Shown here: piece by piece, positions 1-11,702 of the stretch
Position numbering within the stretch: the first letter of the stretch is position 1
Layout: each line of letters begins with the position of its first letter
Notes under the pieces: model-generated
The model's input: only the letters and a program-made list of their open reading frames with translations
Databases searched by the model: none
Told to the model about the DNA's origin: nothing
Source of the DNA: Ilex aquifolium
Taxonomy: Eukaryota; Streptophyta; Magnoliopsida; Aquifoliales; Aquifoliaceae
Direction of reading: 5' to 3'
DNA length: 64,000 nucleotides
Assembly (NCBI GenBank): GCA_951799425.1
Contig: OX637397.1
Span: 12,930,064-12,994,063, forward strand
Position numbers and translations under genes: made by a program

Positions 1-720
1 GTGCTTTAAGCAAGTTAAAATTCTGGAGCATTTGGTGTTTACTAAATTGGCTAGAAACAGTTCATGTTGTTTTAGACTGCATTTTAACAGAGTCTATCAG
101 TTGATGGAAGAAGGAAGAACTAACTGTTTCATGTGCAACCAGATGGATCTTAGCCTGTGATTTTTGGTTTCTCATATAAAATATCTCCTTAGGCCAACTA
201 TCAACTCTTTTCCTTGCCATGAGTCCAATGAATATACTATTAAACCTCAATTTTTGCCATGAGTTCAATGAATATAATGTTCTGTTTTCATGCATATATC
301 GGATCGCTATGGGGTGAAAAAAATGGAAAAATAGCACAGCCACCCATCTCTCAATCAATAAATACTAATTCTGCGTTTTTTTTTTTTTTTTAATCTACGT
401 TTATACAGACGAATATATTCGTGCTTCTGCGTGTTTAACGTTATAGTTTCATATAGCTCTTGAAAGTTTTTAGTTGAGAGAAGCTTTATTTTATTTTATT
501 TTTCGAGTTGTAGAAGGAAAGAAAGGAAATAAATATTGTGTTGTCTGGTATGCTTTTAACATCTCAAGAGCTAGAGTTTTTTTTTTTCCCCAGTCTTCTG
601 GTTGTCATTGCATTGTTTTAAGCTTATATTGTGGGTTTTTTTTTATTCTTAGTTAAATCAAAGTTGTATTGATTTTCGTTTGTGTGTTTATAACTGCTTA
701 TTCTTTTGTGCTTTTTGGTT

Positions 721-814
721 ATGGATCACAGTGGTCGTGGTTATGGAGGGGCTTCAGCATCTGGTGACTTGACATTTGATACCTGTTTGGCTGCATTACA
801 TACATATCTTGGCG
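721..814 (+). pseudogene. Captured cereblon-like exon 1 (copy A)
   Basis: An ATG-initiated open block of 94 nt reads MDHSGRGYGG and then FDTCLAALHTYLGG, and it stops at a GT splice donor (G|GTATGC). From memory of plant cereblon/LON-domain homologues, the FDTCLA.LHTYLG motif lies just before the LON N-terminal domain. A second exon follows beyond the retroelement at 10,926. No later LON or CULT-domain exon is visible, so this is a gene fragment, not a working gene. It sits inside a Helitron-like segment, which suggests capture. The family assignment rests on recall, without a database search. Confidence 0.55.
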
Positions 815-877
815 GTATGCATATGGTTTCCAATGTCTTATTACTAATTTCATGTTAATCTAAGCGATTAGGGGCTT

Positions 878-882
878 AATGG
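878..882. repeat. Target-site duplication (left) of the Ty3 element
   Basis: AATGG flanks the element here and again at 10,899-10,903. Copy B has a single AATGG at 54,836-54,840 in the same context, so it preserves the empty site. Confidence 0.95.
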
Positions 883-1270
883 TGTGAAACCCGGGAAAAT
901 TTGAAATTTTTCTGAAAAAGGGCAAAATGGTAATTTGCCATTACTGCACGTATTTGAAATACATATGTTCTAGACCTCGGATGAGGAAACGGAGTGCGTC
1001 GTTGGATTCGCAACGCGAAATCTAGTGACCACCAGAAAATTCGTTGAATTCCGAGATAGTCGGATTTTGCACGTAGTTCGAGACGACTGCGTGGCGATTG
1101 ACCTTTTAAAGGTCCCCAAAAACGAGAAATATTAAATTTCCTTATAATTGGATTAATGTGCCAATAAAATTTATTTGGACTTAATCCGGGACTTAATGAG
1201 TCGTTTCGGGACGAAAAACGGACCCGAAAGTAATAAACGAGCGGTGCGATGTAGACCACACATTTAAAAT

Positions 1271-1280
1271 TATAAATAGG
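1271..1280 (+). promoter_or_regulatory. TATA box of the 5' LTR
   Basis: TATAAATAGG is a strong plant TATA box, so transcription probably starts near 1,305. The same motif occurs in the 3' LTR at about 8,794-8,803, from which outward transcription toward the flanking cereblon exon could start. Confidence 0.6.
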
Positions 1281-2904
1281 AGCTAAAATATCTGAAAAAT
1301 CAGAATTTCCAAGCCACTTGAGTCTTTGTTCAGCCGTTCAAAGAGAGAGAGAAAGAGAGGAGAGAGAAAAGAGTTTTCTTAAGCCTTTCTCCGGCGATTT
1401 CTCCGACAACCGTCGCTCGGATTCCGTCGAGCTAGAAGAGAGAAGTGATCTACTCGTCGAGGGCTACGTCTACGTACCAAAAATAAGGCGTTTCACCGAA
1501 GATCCAAAGGTGGAGTTTGGGGAAAGTCTTGGATTTTGGGTGATTTTGGTGTATAGAGATTGCCTACATCTCTATTGAGGTAGGGGTTAATCCTATCTTG
1601 GATCATTCTACTCTAGGTGTAGCTAGAATAAGGGTATACATAAATATATGCATGAGTAATAATGTATATATGTGATTTATGGTTTGTGCCTACAAGGTGT
1701 TTGTTTAAATGCCTTAGTTGATAAATGGGTGTTATTTCAATTATATTGTGATAACATATTTGTGTGTATAGAGATAATTGAAATTTATGCTCTATGTTGT
1801 CAAGATATGACTTTGATATGTTGATATGAATATGTGGTTTGGTAGTTATATGCACTTGATATAATTGCCATGAAGTTATGACATGTTGAACATGTGGATA
1901 CATTGCTCATGTGGTAGATGTTGCATTTTGAGCATTTTCATGGCATCACATTCATGGGACTATTGCATGAGTGTTGGTGTGTGGGAGATGCATGGATATA
2001 ATCAACACCTTGTTTGGTGGTTGATATGTGGGCTTGGAAATGTGGACCGATGGTCACATGGAGTCACATGATTGCATTGCATAAGGAAAAACTTGTGTTG
2101 GGTATAGCAAGAAGGGGCATGACGACTTCCTTGGGTGCAAAACCCTAAACCACTTGGTTGAGTCACTTGGCCGGCGGTGAGATTCCAGAAAAGTGACACG
2201 GTGTACGGAACCGGCGGTGTGATTCCGAAAATCCGTTGCCCAAAGAAAACACAAGGGTTTTGGTTATAAAAACACCCATTCAATGGGTAGATTCCAATGA
2301 TGATCGGATTTCATAACGATCATTGGAAGGGTTTTTCCGTCAATAGACGGGGTGCATTACACTTTGGCGTTGCATTGTGTTGCGTGAGTCGGTGGGGACT
2401 CGGGTTGAAATGCATGGGTGAGTGTCACTTCATTCCATGGCATAACATTGTTGCATTCCATCATAGAATGCATAAGTATGTGAAATGTTAAGTGATATGT
2501 TTATGTTATGATTACATGAGCATGTGCATCTAGGGGGAGAGTAACCTCTATAGGTTTATCTCTACTGGGCGTTGTGCTCACCCTATACGGGAAACCATTT
2601 TCAGGTGTCGGGTTTACACCGGCGATTGGCTCCCATGGAGAGCATCAAGGGTGAAGGGGGCCTATGTGTGGCCTTATATCAAGATTTTGTAAACCTTTTG
2701 TTTTAAAATGGTTTATGACATGTAAATATTGTAAAACATTATATTTGAATTATGAATGTATGAGGTTGTATGTAATATGACTTGGATGGACTATGTATAA
2801 TGTGGGAATTTTCATTATACATGTTTTGGGTGACCTTGGGAAGGTTTGAAATGAGTTGGAAATGAAAAACTAAGGAAATGGGCAAAATCTGCCTTTAGCT
2901 ACCG

Positions 2905-3105
2905 GTAGCTCACAGGTAGTTGTTTTCCCGAAGGAACAGCTACCGGTAGCCAACAGGTAGTCGTAACTCCAGAAGGTTTCGGCTACCGGTAGCCAACAGG
3001 TAGTCGTAACTCCAGAAGGTTTCGGCTACCGGTAGACAACAGGTAGTCGTCACTCCAGAAGGTTTCAGCTACCGGTAGCCGATAAACAGCTACCGGTAGC
3101 TAGTC
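2905..3105 (+). repeat. Tandem palindrome array in the 5' LTR
   Basis: The 12-base palindrome GCTACCGGTAGC or near variants recur about six times. They are embedded in units of roughly 50 bp that share CAACAGGTAGTCGTAACTCC and AGAAGGTTTCGG. The array lies in the R/U5 part of the LTR, so it would be transcribed into the RNA leader and could fold as repeated hairpins. The identical array is in the 3' LTR. Confidence 0.85.
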
Positions 3106-3378
3106 CAAAAATCTGAAATTTTTAAATGTTTGGCCAAATCTTTGGGCTTTGAATTTCCTTCCCTTAGGTGATCAAAGTGGACTCTAATGGGGTACAAACC
3201 ACGGTGTATGGGACTTTAATTGAATCAAATGAATGTTAAACCGAATTTTCATTATGGGTTATAATCCCGGTTTTTGGAAGATATTCTTGACGTGGTGTCG
3301 GGCTAAGCGATATCCACGGATGTTTCCGCGGGTTGATGGGTTATCAACGGGACCCCCGGATTTTGGGGTGTCACAGCT

Positions 3379-3390
3379 TGGTATCAGAGC
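3379..3390 (+). promoter_or_regulatory. Primer-binding site (tRNA-iMet)
   Basis: TGGTATCAGAGC begins three bases after the 5' LTR and is complementary to the 3' end of plant initiator tRNA-Met. Confidence 0.9.
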
Positions 3391-3726
3391 ATAGGTTTAC
3401 GATAAACCTAGGGCTTGATGGGCATGGGTTTAGACCATTACATTCCATGTGCATACATGTTAATTGTTGTTTGCTATATGTTATGTGCTACATGACATGT
3501 GAATTATATACATGGTAGAATGTATATGTAAAGGAACACATTAGGTTAGAAAACATAACCTTGGGTTCGGAATAAGGGATGAACGGAGTGGTTCATGGTA
3601 TAAATGTCTACTAGTGGGTGGCATAAGCATTACTAGTGAGACAATGAGAGGAATTCTCAAAGTTTCAATCTTGATCCCTATTTTCGGGATACCTTGTGAG
3701 ACTTGTTTGCTATCTGACAAATATAG
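3391..3726 (+). other. Untranslated leader between primer site and gag
   Basis: About 335 bp lie between the primer site and the gag-pol ATG. I see no conserved coding sequence here. Confidence 0.5.
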
Positions 3727-6700
3727 ATGGCTAGTCGAGGAAGGGGACGCCGAGGCGGTGGGAGAACTAATCAACAACCACCGGCCTTCGATCAACAGGC
3801 CTTTAATGAGACTATGGGCATGATGGCAGCTACGGTTGCACACCGGGGAGGTATGAGTAACCTCCAACAGTTCAAGGCACATAAACCTCCAGTTTTTACG
3901 GGAGGGGCGGATCCTATGGTGGCTGACCATTGGTTCCGGCAAGTAACAAAGATCTTGAAGGCAATGGGAATCACTTCCGACGCCAGTAAGATAACACTAG
4001 CTGCATTCCAGCTAGAAGGAGAATCCCAAGTGTGGTGGGATTGGGTCTCGGGCACAAAGAATCTTGAGACTATGACATGGGAAGAGTTCAAGGAGCTCTT
4101 CATGGGCAAGTATTTCCCACCGGCCATGCGACATGCAAAGGCCCGGGAGTTTCTGGAATTGAAACAAGGAAACATGACGGTGATGGAATACGTGGCGAAG
4201 TTCACAGAACTAGCACGTTTCGCCGATGATTACGTAGCCACAGCTGTGGCTAAGGTAAGAAGGTTTGAGGAAGGCTTGAAGCTTTCCATTCGGGGGAAAA
4301 TTGTAGGTCTTCTCCTACAAGATCTGGATTTAATGATCACGACGGCCATGGCTATTGAACGAGAGGTGGATGACGCGAGGAATATTCGCGAGGGTGGTAC
4401 TAAGGACAAGAAGAAGGAGGGACCATCCTCTTCTTCTAGTGCGGGAAAGAGGCAGAGAACTTTTACTCCGCAGGGACAGCAAGGGCAGAGCCGCGGCTAT
4501 CAAAGCCAAGGCCAGGGTCAATCCTCCCAAGGTGGGAGAAATCAGAGGCCTTCCTACCAGGCAGGCCAACGGACTTGCTATCATTGCCACCAACCGGGGC
4601 ACATGAAGCGGGATTGTCCTCAGAGGCAGAGATCCCAGAGTTATGGGGCATCCCAGTCCCAGTCTTCAGTGGGGCACACACAGACACCTTATGTTCCTCC
4701 CTACCCCACTACAGGCCAGGGAAGCCAGTACCAGTTCCAGGGTGCTGCACAGACCCCTACTACATCACGTGCGAGTGCCACGCAATCAGGCCAGATGGGC
4801 CAGAGTTTGGGTCGAGGCCGAGGACAGGGCTCACAAGCCGGTACTTCAGGGACCCAGGGGCGTGTCTACGCCATGACGCCACAGACTGAACCGGCAGATT
4901 TGTCGGTGATACAGGGTACATTCTTACTCTCTCGTTTATGGGCTAGGGTATTATTTGATTCTGGTGCATCACATTCATTTATTGCTGCATCTTGTGTGAA
5001 AGACTTGGGCTTAGAGGTTGAGACCTTGGAGGAGCCATTGCATGTGAGTTCTCCCCTAGGTGCTAGGGTGAGGGTTGGTCAGATATGTCGGGGTTGTGAG
5101 TTAGAGATCTCTGGGATTCTACTCACCGTTGACCTTAGGGTCATGGACATGTCGGAGTTTGATGTCATCCTAGGGATGGATTGGTTGACGGCACACCGTG
5201 TTGTGATAGACTGTGATCGGAAGAGGGTCACTGCTTATACGCCTGAGGGTGTTTGTTTCAAGTTCCAGGGGGACAAGCATGGTGCTTTACCCCAAGGGGT
5301 GTATGACTCCCGATGGCACGGGCAGTTGATGGGTTGGCTAGCAAGCCTTACCCTAGAGAACGAGGAGAGGCAGGAGTTGGGTCTACCTCGAGTGGTTTGT
5401 GAATACGAGGATGTTTTTCCGGATGAACTACCGGGATTACCTCCACATAGGGATGTAGACTTTACCATTGAGTTACATCCTGGCACTTCGCCCATTTCTA
5501 TGACCCCACATAGGATGGCGCCTGCTGAGTTGCAAGAACTCAAGGTCCAATTGCAGGAATTGTTGGACAGGGGATTCATTAGACCGAGTACCTCACCATG
5601 GGGCGCTCCGGTGTTATTTGCAAAGAAGAAGGACAACACCCTTCGACTCTGCATAGATTACCGGCAGTTAAATAGGGTTACTATCAAGAACAGGTACCCT
5701 TTGCCGAGGATTGATGACTTGTTTGATCAACTGAGAGGGGCGCGGGTCTACTCCAAAATAGATCTACGTACCGGTTACCATCAGTTGAGGGTTAGGGAGG
5801 CAGATATCCCTAAGACGGCGTTCAGAACGCGGTATGGGCATTACGAGTTTACTGTCATGCCTTTCGGATTGACGAATGCCCCGGCGGCATTCATGGATCT
5901 CATGCATAGGGTGTTCCAACCCTACCTTGATCAATTTGTCGTAGTCTTTGTTGACGACATCTTGATCTATTCCAAGTCTGAGGAGGAGCATGAGGGTCAC
6001 TTGAGGATCGTTCTTCAGATCTTGAGAGACCATCAGTTGTATGCCAAGTTCAGCAAGTGTGAGTTTTGGCTGACTGAGATGAAGTTTTTGGGACATGTAG
6101 TGTCGGCTTCGGGTGTATCCGTAGACCCGGAGAAGGTCGAGGCGGTGATGAATTGGGAGAGGCCGAAGTCAGTTTTCGAGATACGCAGTTTCTTGGGATT
6201 GGCTGGGTATTATCGGCGGTTTATCGAGGACTTCTCTAGGTTAGCTGCACCTATGACGAAGTTGACTCGGAAGGAGGTTAAGTTTGAGTGGAATGATTCT
6301 TGCGAGAAGGCATTCCAGGAGTTGAAGAGGAGGCTTACTTCAGCTCCTATATTGATAGTCCCAGAAAGGGGACAGAGGTACACAGTCTATTGTGATGCCT
6401 CTAAGGACGGGCTCGGATGTGTGTTGATGCAGTCCGGGAGGGTCGTGGCTTATGGTTCTCGACAGTTAAAGAACCACGAGCAGAATTACCCTACGCATGA
6501 TATGGAGTTGGCGGCTATTGTCTTTGCCTTGAAGGCTTGGCGCCACTACCTGTATGGTGAGCAGTTTGAGGTGTTTTCAGACCACAAGAGTCTGAAGTAC
6601 ATCTTTACACAGCGGGACCTCAACATGAGGCAACGCAGATGGATGGAGTTTCTGGAAGATTACGACTTCACGTTGCATTACCATCCTGGTAAGGCAAATG

Positions 6701-8352
6701 TGGTGGCTGACGCACTTAGCCGAAAGTCGAGGGGAGTCTTGGCTAGTATGGCTTCCCGGGAGTGGGAAATGCTCGAAACTGTGGGACAGTTTGGGCTACA
6801 TTACATGGGGCAGGCTCAGGGTACCCTGGGAAGTTTGGTGGCTACGCCTTCCCTACTGAGCAGAGTGATTGAGTCTCAGGGGCAAGACCCAGAGATAGTG
6901 TCCATTAAGGACCGGGTGCAGTCGGGTACAGGTGACGAGGGCTGGGCCATTCATTTGGATGGTAGTCTTCGGTATAGGGGAAGGATTGTGGTTCCCCAAT
7001 CTCCAGATCTAAGGGAAGAGATTCTTAGGGAATTTCATTGTTCCCGTTTTGCAGTTCATCCAGGGGGCACGAAGATGTATCATGATCTTCGTCGCCAGTA
7101 TTATTGGAGTGGGATGAAGAGACAAGTTGGTGAATTTGTTGGTAGATGTCTCACATGTCAGCAAGTGAAGGCTGAACACCAGAGACTAGCGGGATTACTC
7201 CAGCCTTTGGAGGTAGCTGAGTGGAAGTGGGAGCATGTCACGATGGATTTTGTGACTCACTTGCCACGGACATCGCGGGGACATGATGCGGTGTGGGTGA
7301 TAGTGGACCGGCTTACGAAGTCGGCACACTTCTTGGCTGTGCCGATGACCTTCACATTGGAGGAATTCTGTAGGTTATATATACGGGAGATTGTCCGATT
7401 GCATGGGGTGCCCGTATCTATAGTATCGGATCGGGATCCCAGATTCACATCTCATTTTTGGGAGAGTTTCCAGCGAACCATGGGGACTCAGTTGATGATG
7501 AGCACTGCTTTTCATCCCCAGACGGACGGTCAGTCTGAGAGGACCATCCAGACACTAGAGGACATGCTGCGGGCATGCGTCCTAGACCTCAAGGGAAGCT
7601 GGGAAGATCACTTACCCTTGGTAGAGTTTGCCTATAACAATAGTTATCAGGCGAGCATACAGATGACACCCTATGAGGCATTATATGGGAGGCCTTGTAG
7701 ATCTCCGGTTTGTTGGACGGAGGTTGGAGAGAGACCCTCTACGGGTCCTGAGTTGATTAGAGACACCTCAGAGAAGGTGAACTTGATACGGAAGCGTCTT
7801 CTCACGGCTCAGAGCCGGCAGAAGAGCTACGCCGACAGACGGCGGAGACCTCTAGAGTTTGAGGTGGGTGATCATGTATTCTTGAAGGTTATGCCTACGA
7901 GAGGAGTGGTCAGGTTCGGCAAGCGGGGAAAACTGTCGCCGAGATATATCGGGCCCTTCGAGGTACTCGAGAGGGTTGGTGCAGTTGCTTACCGATTGGC
8001 GTTACCGCCTGATTTAGCAAGTGTTCACGCAGTATTCCATGTCTCTATGCTCCGGAAATACACACCAAATCCGACTCATGTGGTGGATTGGGGCGAGCTT
8101 GTTGTTGATACAGATGGGACCTTCGAGGAGGGACCGGTACGTATCATGGATAGCCGGGAACAGGTTTTGCGAGGCAAGACCGTGAGGTTAGTGAAGGTGC
8201 TTTGGCAGCACCGGGGAGTAGAGGAGGCAACATGGGAGCGTGATGACACCATACGTGCCAATTACCCTTTCCTGTTTGAGGATAGAGGTACATTTTCATA
8301 CTTACGGCTTGGTATTGAGAGTACATTACTTGTTGCATATGCATGCTATTAA
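3727..8352 (+). CDS. Gag-Pol polyprotein of the chromovirus
   Basis: This is a single reading frame of 1,541 residues. In order it shows a retrotransposon Gag domain (about 60-170), a CCHC zinc knuckle ([14 protein letters not shown], near 284), an aspartic protease (FDSGASHSF, near 410), reverse transcriptase with FVDDILIYS (near 741) and RNase H ([11 protein letters not shown], near 888). An integrase follows, with an HHCC zinc domain (about 1,100-1,150) and a DDE core from about 1,170. The C-terminus is chromodomain-like (about 1,470-1,515, with VKVLW and EEATWE). Gag and Pol are in one frame, as is common in this clade, and would be matured by the protease. The start is the first ATG after the leader. 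The frame is continuous, which fits the element's youth. Confidence 0.95.
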   Translation: MASRGRGRRGGGRTNQQPPAFDQQAFNETMGMMAATVAHRGGMSNLQQFKAHKPPVFTGGADPMVADHWFRQVTKILKAMGITSDASKITLAAFQLEGESQVWWDWVSGTKNLETMTWEEFKELFMGKYFPPAMRHAKAREFLELKQGNMTVMEYVAKFTELARFADDYVATAVAKVRRFEEGLKLSIRGKIVGLLLQDLDLMITTAMAIEREVDDARNIREGGTKDKKKEGPSSSSSAGKRQRTFTPQGQQGQSRGYQSQGQGQSSQGGRNQRPSYQAGQRTCYHCHQPGHMKRDCPQRQRSQSYGASQSQSSVGHTQTPYVPPYPTTGQGSQYQFQGAAQTPTTSRASATQSGQMGQSLGRGRGQGSQAGTSGTQGRVYAMTPQTEPADLSVIQGTFLLSRLWARVLFDSGASHSFIAASCVKDLGLEVETLEEPLHVSSPLGARVRVGQICRGCELEISGILLTVDLRVMDMSEFDVILGMDWLTAHRVVIDCDRKRVTAYTPEGVCFKFQGDKHGALPQGVYDSRWHGQLMGWLASLTLENEERQELGLPRVVCEYEDVFPDELPGLPPHRDVDFTIELHPGTSPISMTPHRMAPAELQELKVQLQELLDRGFIRPSTSPWGAPVLFAKKKDNTLRLCIDYRQLNRVTIKNRYPLPRIDDLFDQLRGARVYSKIDLRTGYHQLRVREADIPKTAFRTRYGHYEFTVMPFGLTNAPAAFMDLMHRVFQPYLDQFVVVFVDDILIYSKSEEEHEGHLRIVLQILRDHQLYAKFSKCEFWLTEMKFLGHVVSASGVSVDPEKVEAVMNWERPKSVFEIRSFLGLAGYYRRFIEDFSRLAAPMTKLTRKEVKFEWNDSCEKAFQELKRRLTSAPILIVPERGQRYTVYCDASKDGLGCVLMQSGRVVAYGSRQLKNHEQNYPTHDMELAAIVFALKAWRHYLYGEQFEVFSDHKSLKYIFTQRDLNMRQRRWMEFLEDYDFTLHYHPGKANVVADALSRKSRGVLASMASREWEMLETVGQFGLHYMGQAQGTLGSLVATPSLLSRVIESQGQDPEIVSIKDRVQSGTGDEGWAIHLDGSLRYRGRIVVPQSPDLREEILREFHCSRFAVHPGGTKMYHDLRRQYYWSGMKRQVGEFVGRCLTCQQVKAEHQRLAGLLQPLEVAEWKWEHVTMDFVTHLPRTSRGHDAVWVIVDRLTKSAHFLAVPMTFTLEEFCRLYIREIVRLHGVPVSIVSDRDPRFTSHFWESFQRTMGTQLMMSTAFHPQTDGQSERTIQTLEDMLRACVLDLKGSWEDHLPLVEFAYNNSYQASIQMTPYEALYGRPCRSPVCWTEVGERPSTGPELIRDTSEKVNLIRKRLLTAQSRQKSYADRRRRPLEFEVGDHVFLKVMPTRGVVRFGKRGKLSPRYIGPFEVLERVGAVAYRLALPPDLASVHAVFHVSMLRKYTPNPTHVVDWGELVVDTDGTFEEGPVRIMDSREQVLRGKTVRLVKVLWQHRGVEEATWERDDTIRANYPFLFEDRGTFSYLRLGIESTLLVAYACY

Positions 8353-8390
8353 ATGTATATGTGTATGTGAATTTCAGGGACGAAATTCTT

Positions 8391-8405
8391 TTAAGGGGGG
8401 GAGAA
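8391..8405 (+). promoter_or_regulatory. Polypurine tract of the chromovirus
   Basis: AAGGGGGGGAGAA lies directly before the TG of the 3' LTR. It is the expected plus-strand priming site. Confidence 0.85.
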
Positions 8406-10898
8406 TGTGAAACCCGGGAAAATTTGAAATTTTTCTGAAAAAGGGCAAAATGGTAATTTGCCATTACTGCACGTATTTGAAATACATATGTTCTAGACCT
8501 CGGATGAGGAAACGGAGTGCGTCGTTGGATTCGCAACGCGAAATCTAGTGACCACCAGAAAATTCGTTGAATTCCGAGATAGTCGAATTTTGCACGTAGT
8601 TCGAGACGACTGCGTGGCGATTGACCTTTTAAAGGTCCCCAAAAACGAGAAATATTAAATTTCCTTATAATTGGATTAATGTGCCAATAAAATTTATTTG
8701 GACTTAATCCGGGACTTAATGAGTCGTTTCGGGACGAAAAACGGACCCGAAAGTAATAAACGAGCGGTGCGATGTAGACCACACATTTAAAATTATAAAT
8801 AGGAGCTAAAATATCTGAAAAATCAGAATTTCCAAGCCACTTGAGTCTTTGTTCAGCCGTTCAAAGAGAGAGAGAAAGAGAGGAGAGAGAAAAGGGTTTT
8901 CTTAAGCCTTTCTCCGGCGATTTCTCCGACAACCGTCGCTCGGATTCCGTCGAGCTAGAAGAGAGAAGTGATCTACTCGTCGAGGGCTACGTCTACGTAC
9001 CAAAAATAAGGCGTTTCACCGAAGATCCAAAGGTGGAGTTTGGGGAAAGTCTTGGATTTTGGGTGATTTTGGTGTATAGAGATTGCCTACATCTCTATTG
9101 AGGTAGGGGTTAATCCTATCTTGGATCATTCTACTCTAGGTGTAGCTAGAATAAGGGTATACATAAATATATGCATGAGTAATAATGTATATATGTGATT
9201 TATGGTTTGTGCCTACAAGGTGTTTGTTTAAATGCCTTAGTTGATAAATGGGTGTTATTTCAATTATATTGTGATAACATATTTGTGTGTATAGAGATAA
9301 TTGAAATTTATGCTCTATGTTGTCAAGATATGACTTTGATATGTTGATATGAATATGTGGTTTGGTAGTTATATGCACTTGATATAATTGCCATGAAGTT
9401 ATGACATGTTGAACATGTGGATACATTGCTCATGTGGTAGATGTTGCATTTTGAGCATTTTCATGGCATCACATTCATGGGACTATTGCATGAGTGTTGG
9501 TGTGTGGGAGATGCATGGATATAATCAACACCTTGTTTGGTGGTTGATATGTGGGCTTGGAAATGTGGACCGATGGTCACATGGAGTCACATGATTGCAT
9601 TGCATAAGGAAAAACTTGTGTTGGGTATAGCAAGAAGGGGCATGACGACTTCCTTGGGTGCAAAACCCTAAACCACTTGGTTGAGTCACTTGGCCGGCGG
9701 TGAGATTCCAGAAAAGTGACACGGTGTACGGAACCGGCGGTGTGATTCCGAAAATCCGTTGCCCAAAGAAAACACAAGGGTTTTGGTTATAAAAACACCC
9801 ATTCAATGGGTAGATTCCAATGATGATCGGATTTCATAACGATCATTGGAAGGGTTTTTCCGTCAATAGACGGGGTGCATTACACTTTGGCGTTGCATTG
9901 TGTTGCGTGAGTCGGTGGGGACTCGGGTTGAAATGCATGGGTGAGTGTCACTTCATTCCATGGCATAACATTGTTGCATTCCATCATAGAATGCATAAGT
10001 ATGTGAAATGTTAAGTGATATGTTTATGTTATGATTACATGAGCATGTGCATCTAGGGGGAGAGTAACCTCTATAGGTTTATCTCTACTGGGCGTTGTGC
10101 TCACCCTATACGGGAAACCATTTTCAGGTGTCGGGTTTACACCGGCGATTGGCTCCCATGGAGAGCATCAAGGGTGAAGGGGGCCTATGTGTGGCCTTAT
10201 ATCAAGATTTTGTAAACCTTTTGTTTTAAAATGGTTTATGACATGTAAATATTGTAAAACATTATATTTGAATTATGAATGTATGAGGTTGTATGTAATA
10301 TGACTTGGATGGACTATGTATAATGTGGGAATTTTCATTATACATGTTTTGGGTGACCTTGGGAAGGTTTGAAATGAGTTGGAAATGAAAAACTAAGGAA
10401 ATGGGCAAAATCTGCCTTTAGCTACCGGTAGCTCACAGGTAGTTGTTTTCCCGAAGGAACAGCTACCGGTAGCCAACAGGTAGTCGTAACTCCAGAAGGT
10501 TTCGGCTACCGGTAGCCAACAGGTAGTCGTAACTCCAGAAGGTTTCGGCTACCGGTAGACAACAGGTAGTCGTCACTCCAGAAGGTTTCAGCTACCGGTA
10601 GCCGATAAACAGCTACCGGTAGCTAGTCCAAAAATCTGAAATTTTTAAATGTTTGGCCAAATCTTTGGGCTTTGAATTTCCTTCCCTTAGGTGATCAAAG
10701 TGGACCCTAATGGGGTACAAACCACGGTGTATGGGACTTTAATTGAATCAAATGAATGTTAAACCGAATTTTCATTATGGGTTATAATCCCGGTTTTTGG
10801 AAGATATTCTTGACGTGGTGTCGGGCTAAGCGATATCCACGGATGTTTCCGCGGGTTGATGGGTTATCAACGGGACCCCCGGATTTTGGGGTGTCACA
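8406..10898 (+). repeat. 3' LTR of the chromovirus
   Basis: It is 2,493 bp long, running from TGTGAAAC to GTCACA. It has the same length as the 5' LTR and about three visible differences from it. It carries a copy of the TATA box and of the palindrome array (about 10,428-10,628). Confidence 0.95.
10428..10628 (+). repeat. Tandem palindrome array in the 3' LTR
   Basis: This is a second copy of the GCTACCGGTAGC array described in the 5' LTR, with no visible change. Confidence 0.85.
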
Positions 10899-10903
10899 AA
10901 TGG
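10899..10903. repeat. Target-site duplication (right) of the Ty3 element
   Basis: AATGG directly follows the CA end of the 3' LTR and matches 878-882. Confidence 0.95.
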
Positions 10904-10925
10904 TTCATTACTAATCTCATAATAG

Positions 10926-10981
10926 GTTGGCTTTTTTGGAGAGTGGTGTTGTATTGTCTCTTCCGCTGTTTTACCTCGAAG
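10926..10981 (+). pseudogene. Captured cereblon-like exon 2 (copy A)
   Basis: A 56-nt block lies between an AG acceptor (AATAG|G) and a GT donor (G|GTACTT). One frame resembles the start of a LON domain, ending LSLPLFYLEG. Plant cereblon homologues have a similar GAVL.LP.F.LEGVVLFP stretch at this place. The exon junction with 721-814 does not keep frame cleanly and no further LON exons follow, so I read it as a decayed captured fragment. The Ty3 element now separates the two exons by 10 kb. Confidence 0.45.
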
Positions 10982-11702
10982 GTACTTATTTAGTTTGCTT
11001 TTAGACATTGCATGGAATGTGAATGCTTCGTTGTGTTTTTCATTGCATTGGAAGGTAAAGTATGACTGTAGTTGAGGGTATTGGAAAAAAGGTGAAGTAG
11101 GACTGGGTTTGTTTGGTTTGCTCTTCATTCAAATGCCCACAAGTTGTTCGTTATCTTCAAGTTCAAGGGTGTGTATTGATTTAATTATTGGGTCATTTTC
11201 ATCGGATGGGTTTTTTTTTTTACTTTATGATTTAATTATTGGGTCTGATTCAAAGTTCAATGTTGGTGAATGTGGGTGCAAATTCCTTCATTTGGTCATG
11301 TTGTTTTTTATTTGCGGCGTAAATTTATTCATGTATTTTTATGGTTTTCATCCGTTTTGTTGCAGTAGTTGATAGATATTTGTGTTTAGATAGGATTATG
11401 GCGTGATAGTGAATCCAGTTTAATAGTTTTTTTTGGGATATGATTGTGAATTGTGTATACGGCTTGACTCTTATAAGGGCTTAATTTTTTTCCAACAGAT
11501 TCTAACTTTTTATGGGTAATTATTTGCAATTTTTTATTTGTCATATAGTGCCTTCAGACAAGGGCAATTTTTTTTTTTTTACTTGCTTACACAATTGATA
11601 TTATTACGTTATTATGCGTATTGGTAAATAATTTTGCTAAGGCAATATTGTATATTTTCAATTGCATGTTTAATTATTTCTCTTTGTTTCTTATATTTGT
11701 AG

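Larger units (their letters stand above)
883..3375 (+). repeat. 5' LTR of the chromovirus
   Basis: It begins TGTGAAAC and ends GTCACA. A TATA box lies only about 390 bp into the LTR, so U3 appears short and R plus U5 very long (about 2 kb). The distal part holds an array of short palindromes. It is near-identical and equal in length to the 3' LTR. Confidence 0.95.
883..10898 (+). mobile_element. Whole Ty3-type LTR retrotransposon (chromovirus, probably Tekay/Del clade)
   Basis: This is a 10.0-kb element bounded by TG...CA LTRs of 2,493 bp each, with a 5-bp AATGG target duplication. In order it holds the 5' LTR, a tRNA-iMet primer site, a long leader, a single gag-pol reading frame, a purine tract and the 3' LTR. 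By eye the two LTRs differ at about three positions (about 0.1%). That implies an age of some tens of thousands of years under usual plant neutral rates. It looks whole and no break is apparent. A chromodomain-like C-terminus and the long LTRs favour the Tekay/Del clade. It is inserted in an intron of the captured cereblon fragment, after the copy A/B duplication, because copy B lacks it. Confidence 0.95.

Noticed and set aside
876-1259. Minus-strand open frame inside the LTR, repeated at about 8,144-8,782
   Set aside because: It duplicates only because it lies in both LTRs. It has no domain and spans the promoter region; a chance frame.
1613-2491. Several small open frames on both strands in the LTR, repeated at 9,136-10,014
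   Set aside because: All are short, without domains, and copied with the LTR.
4330-4889. Overlapping open frames in other frames of the Gag region
   Set aside because: They are shadows of the gag-pol frame, caused by its base composition.
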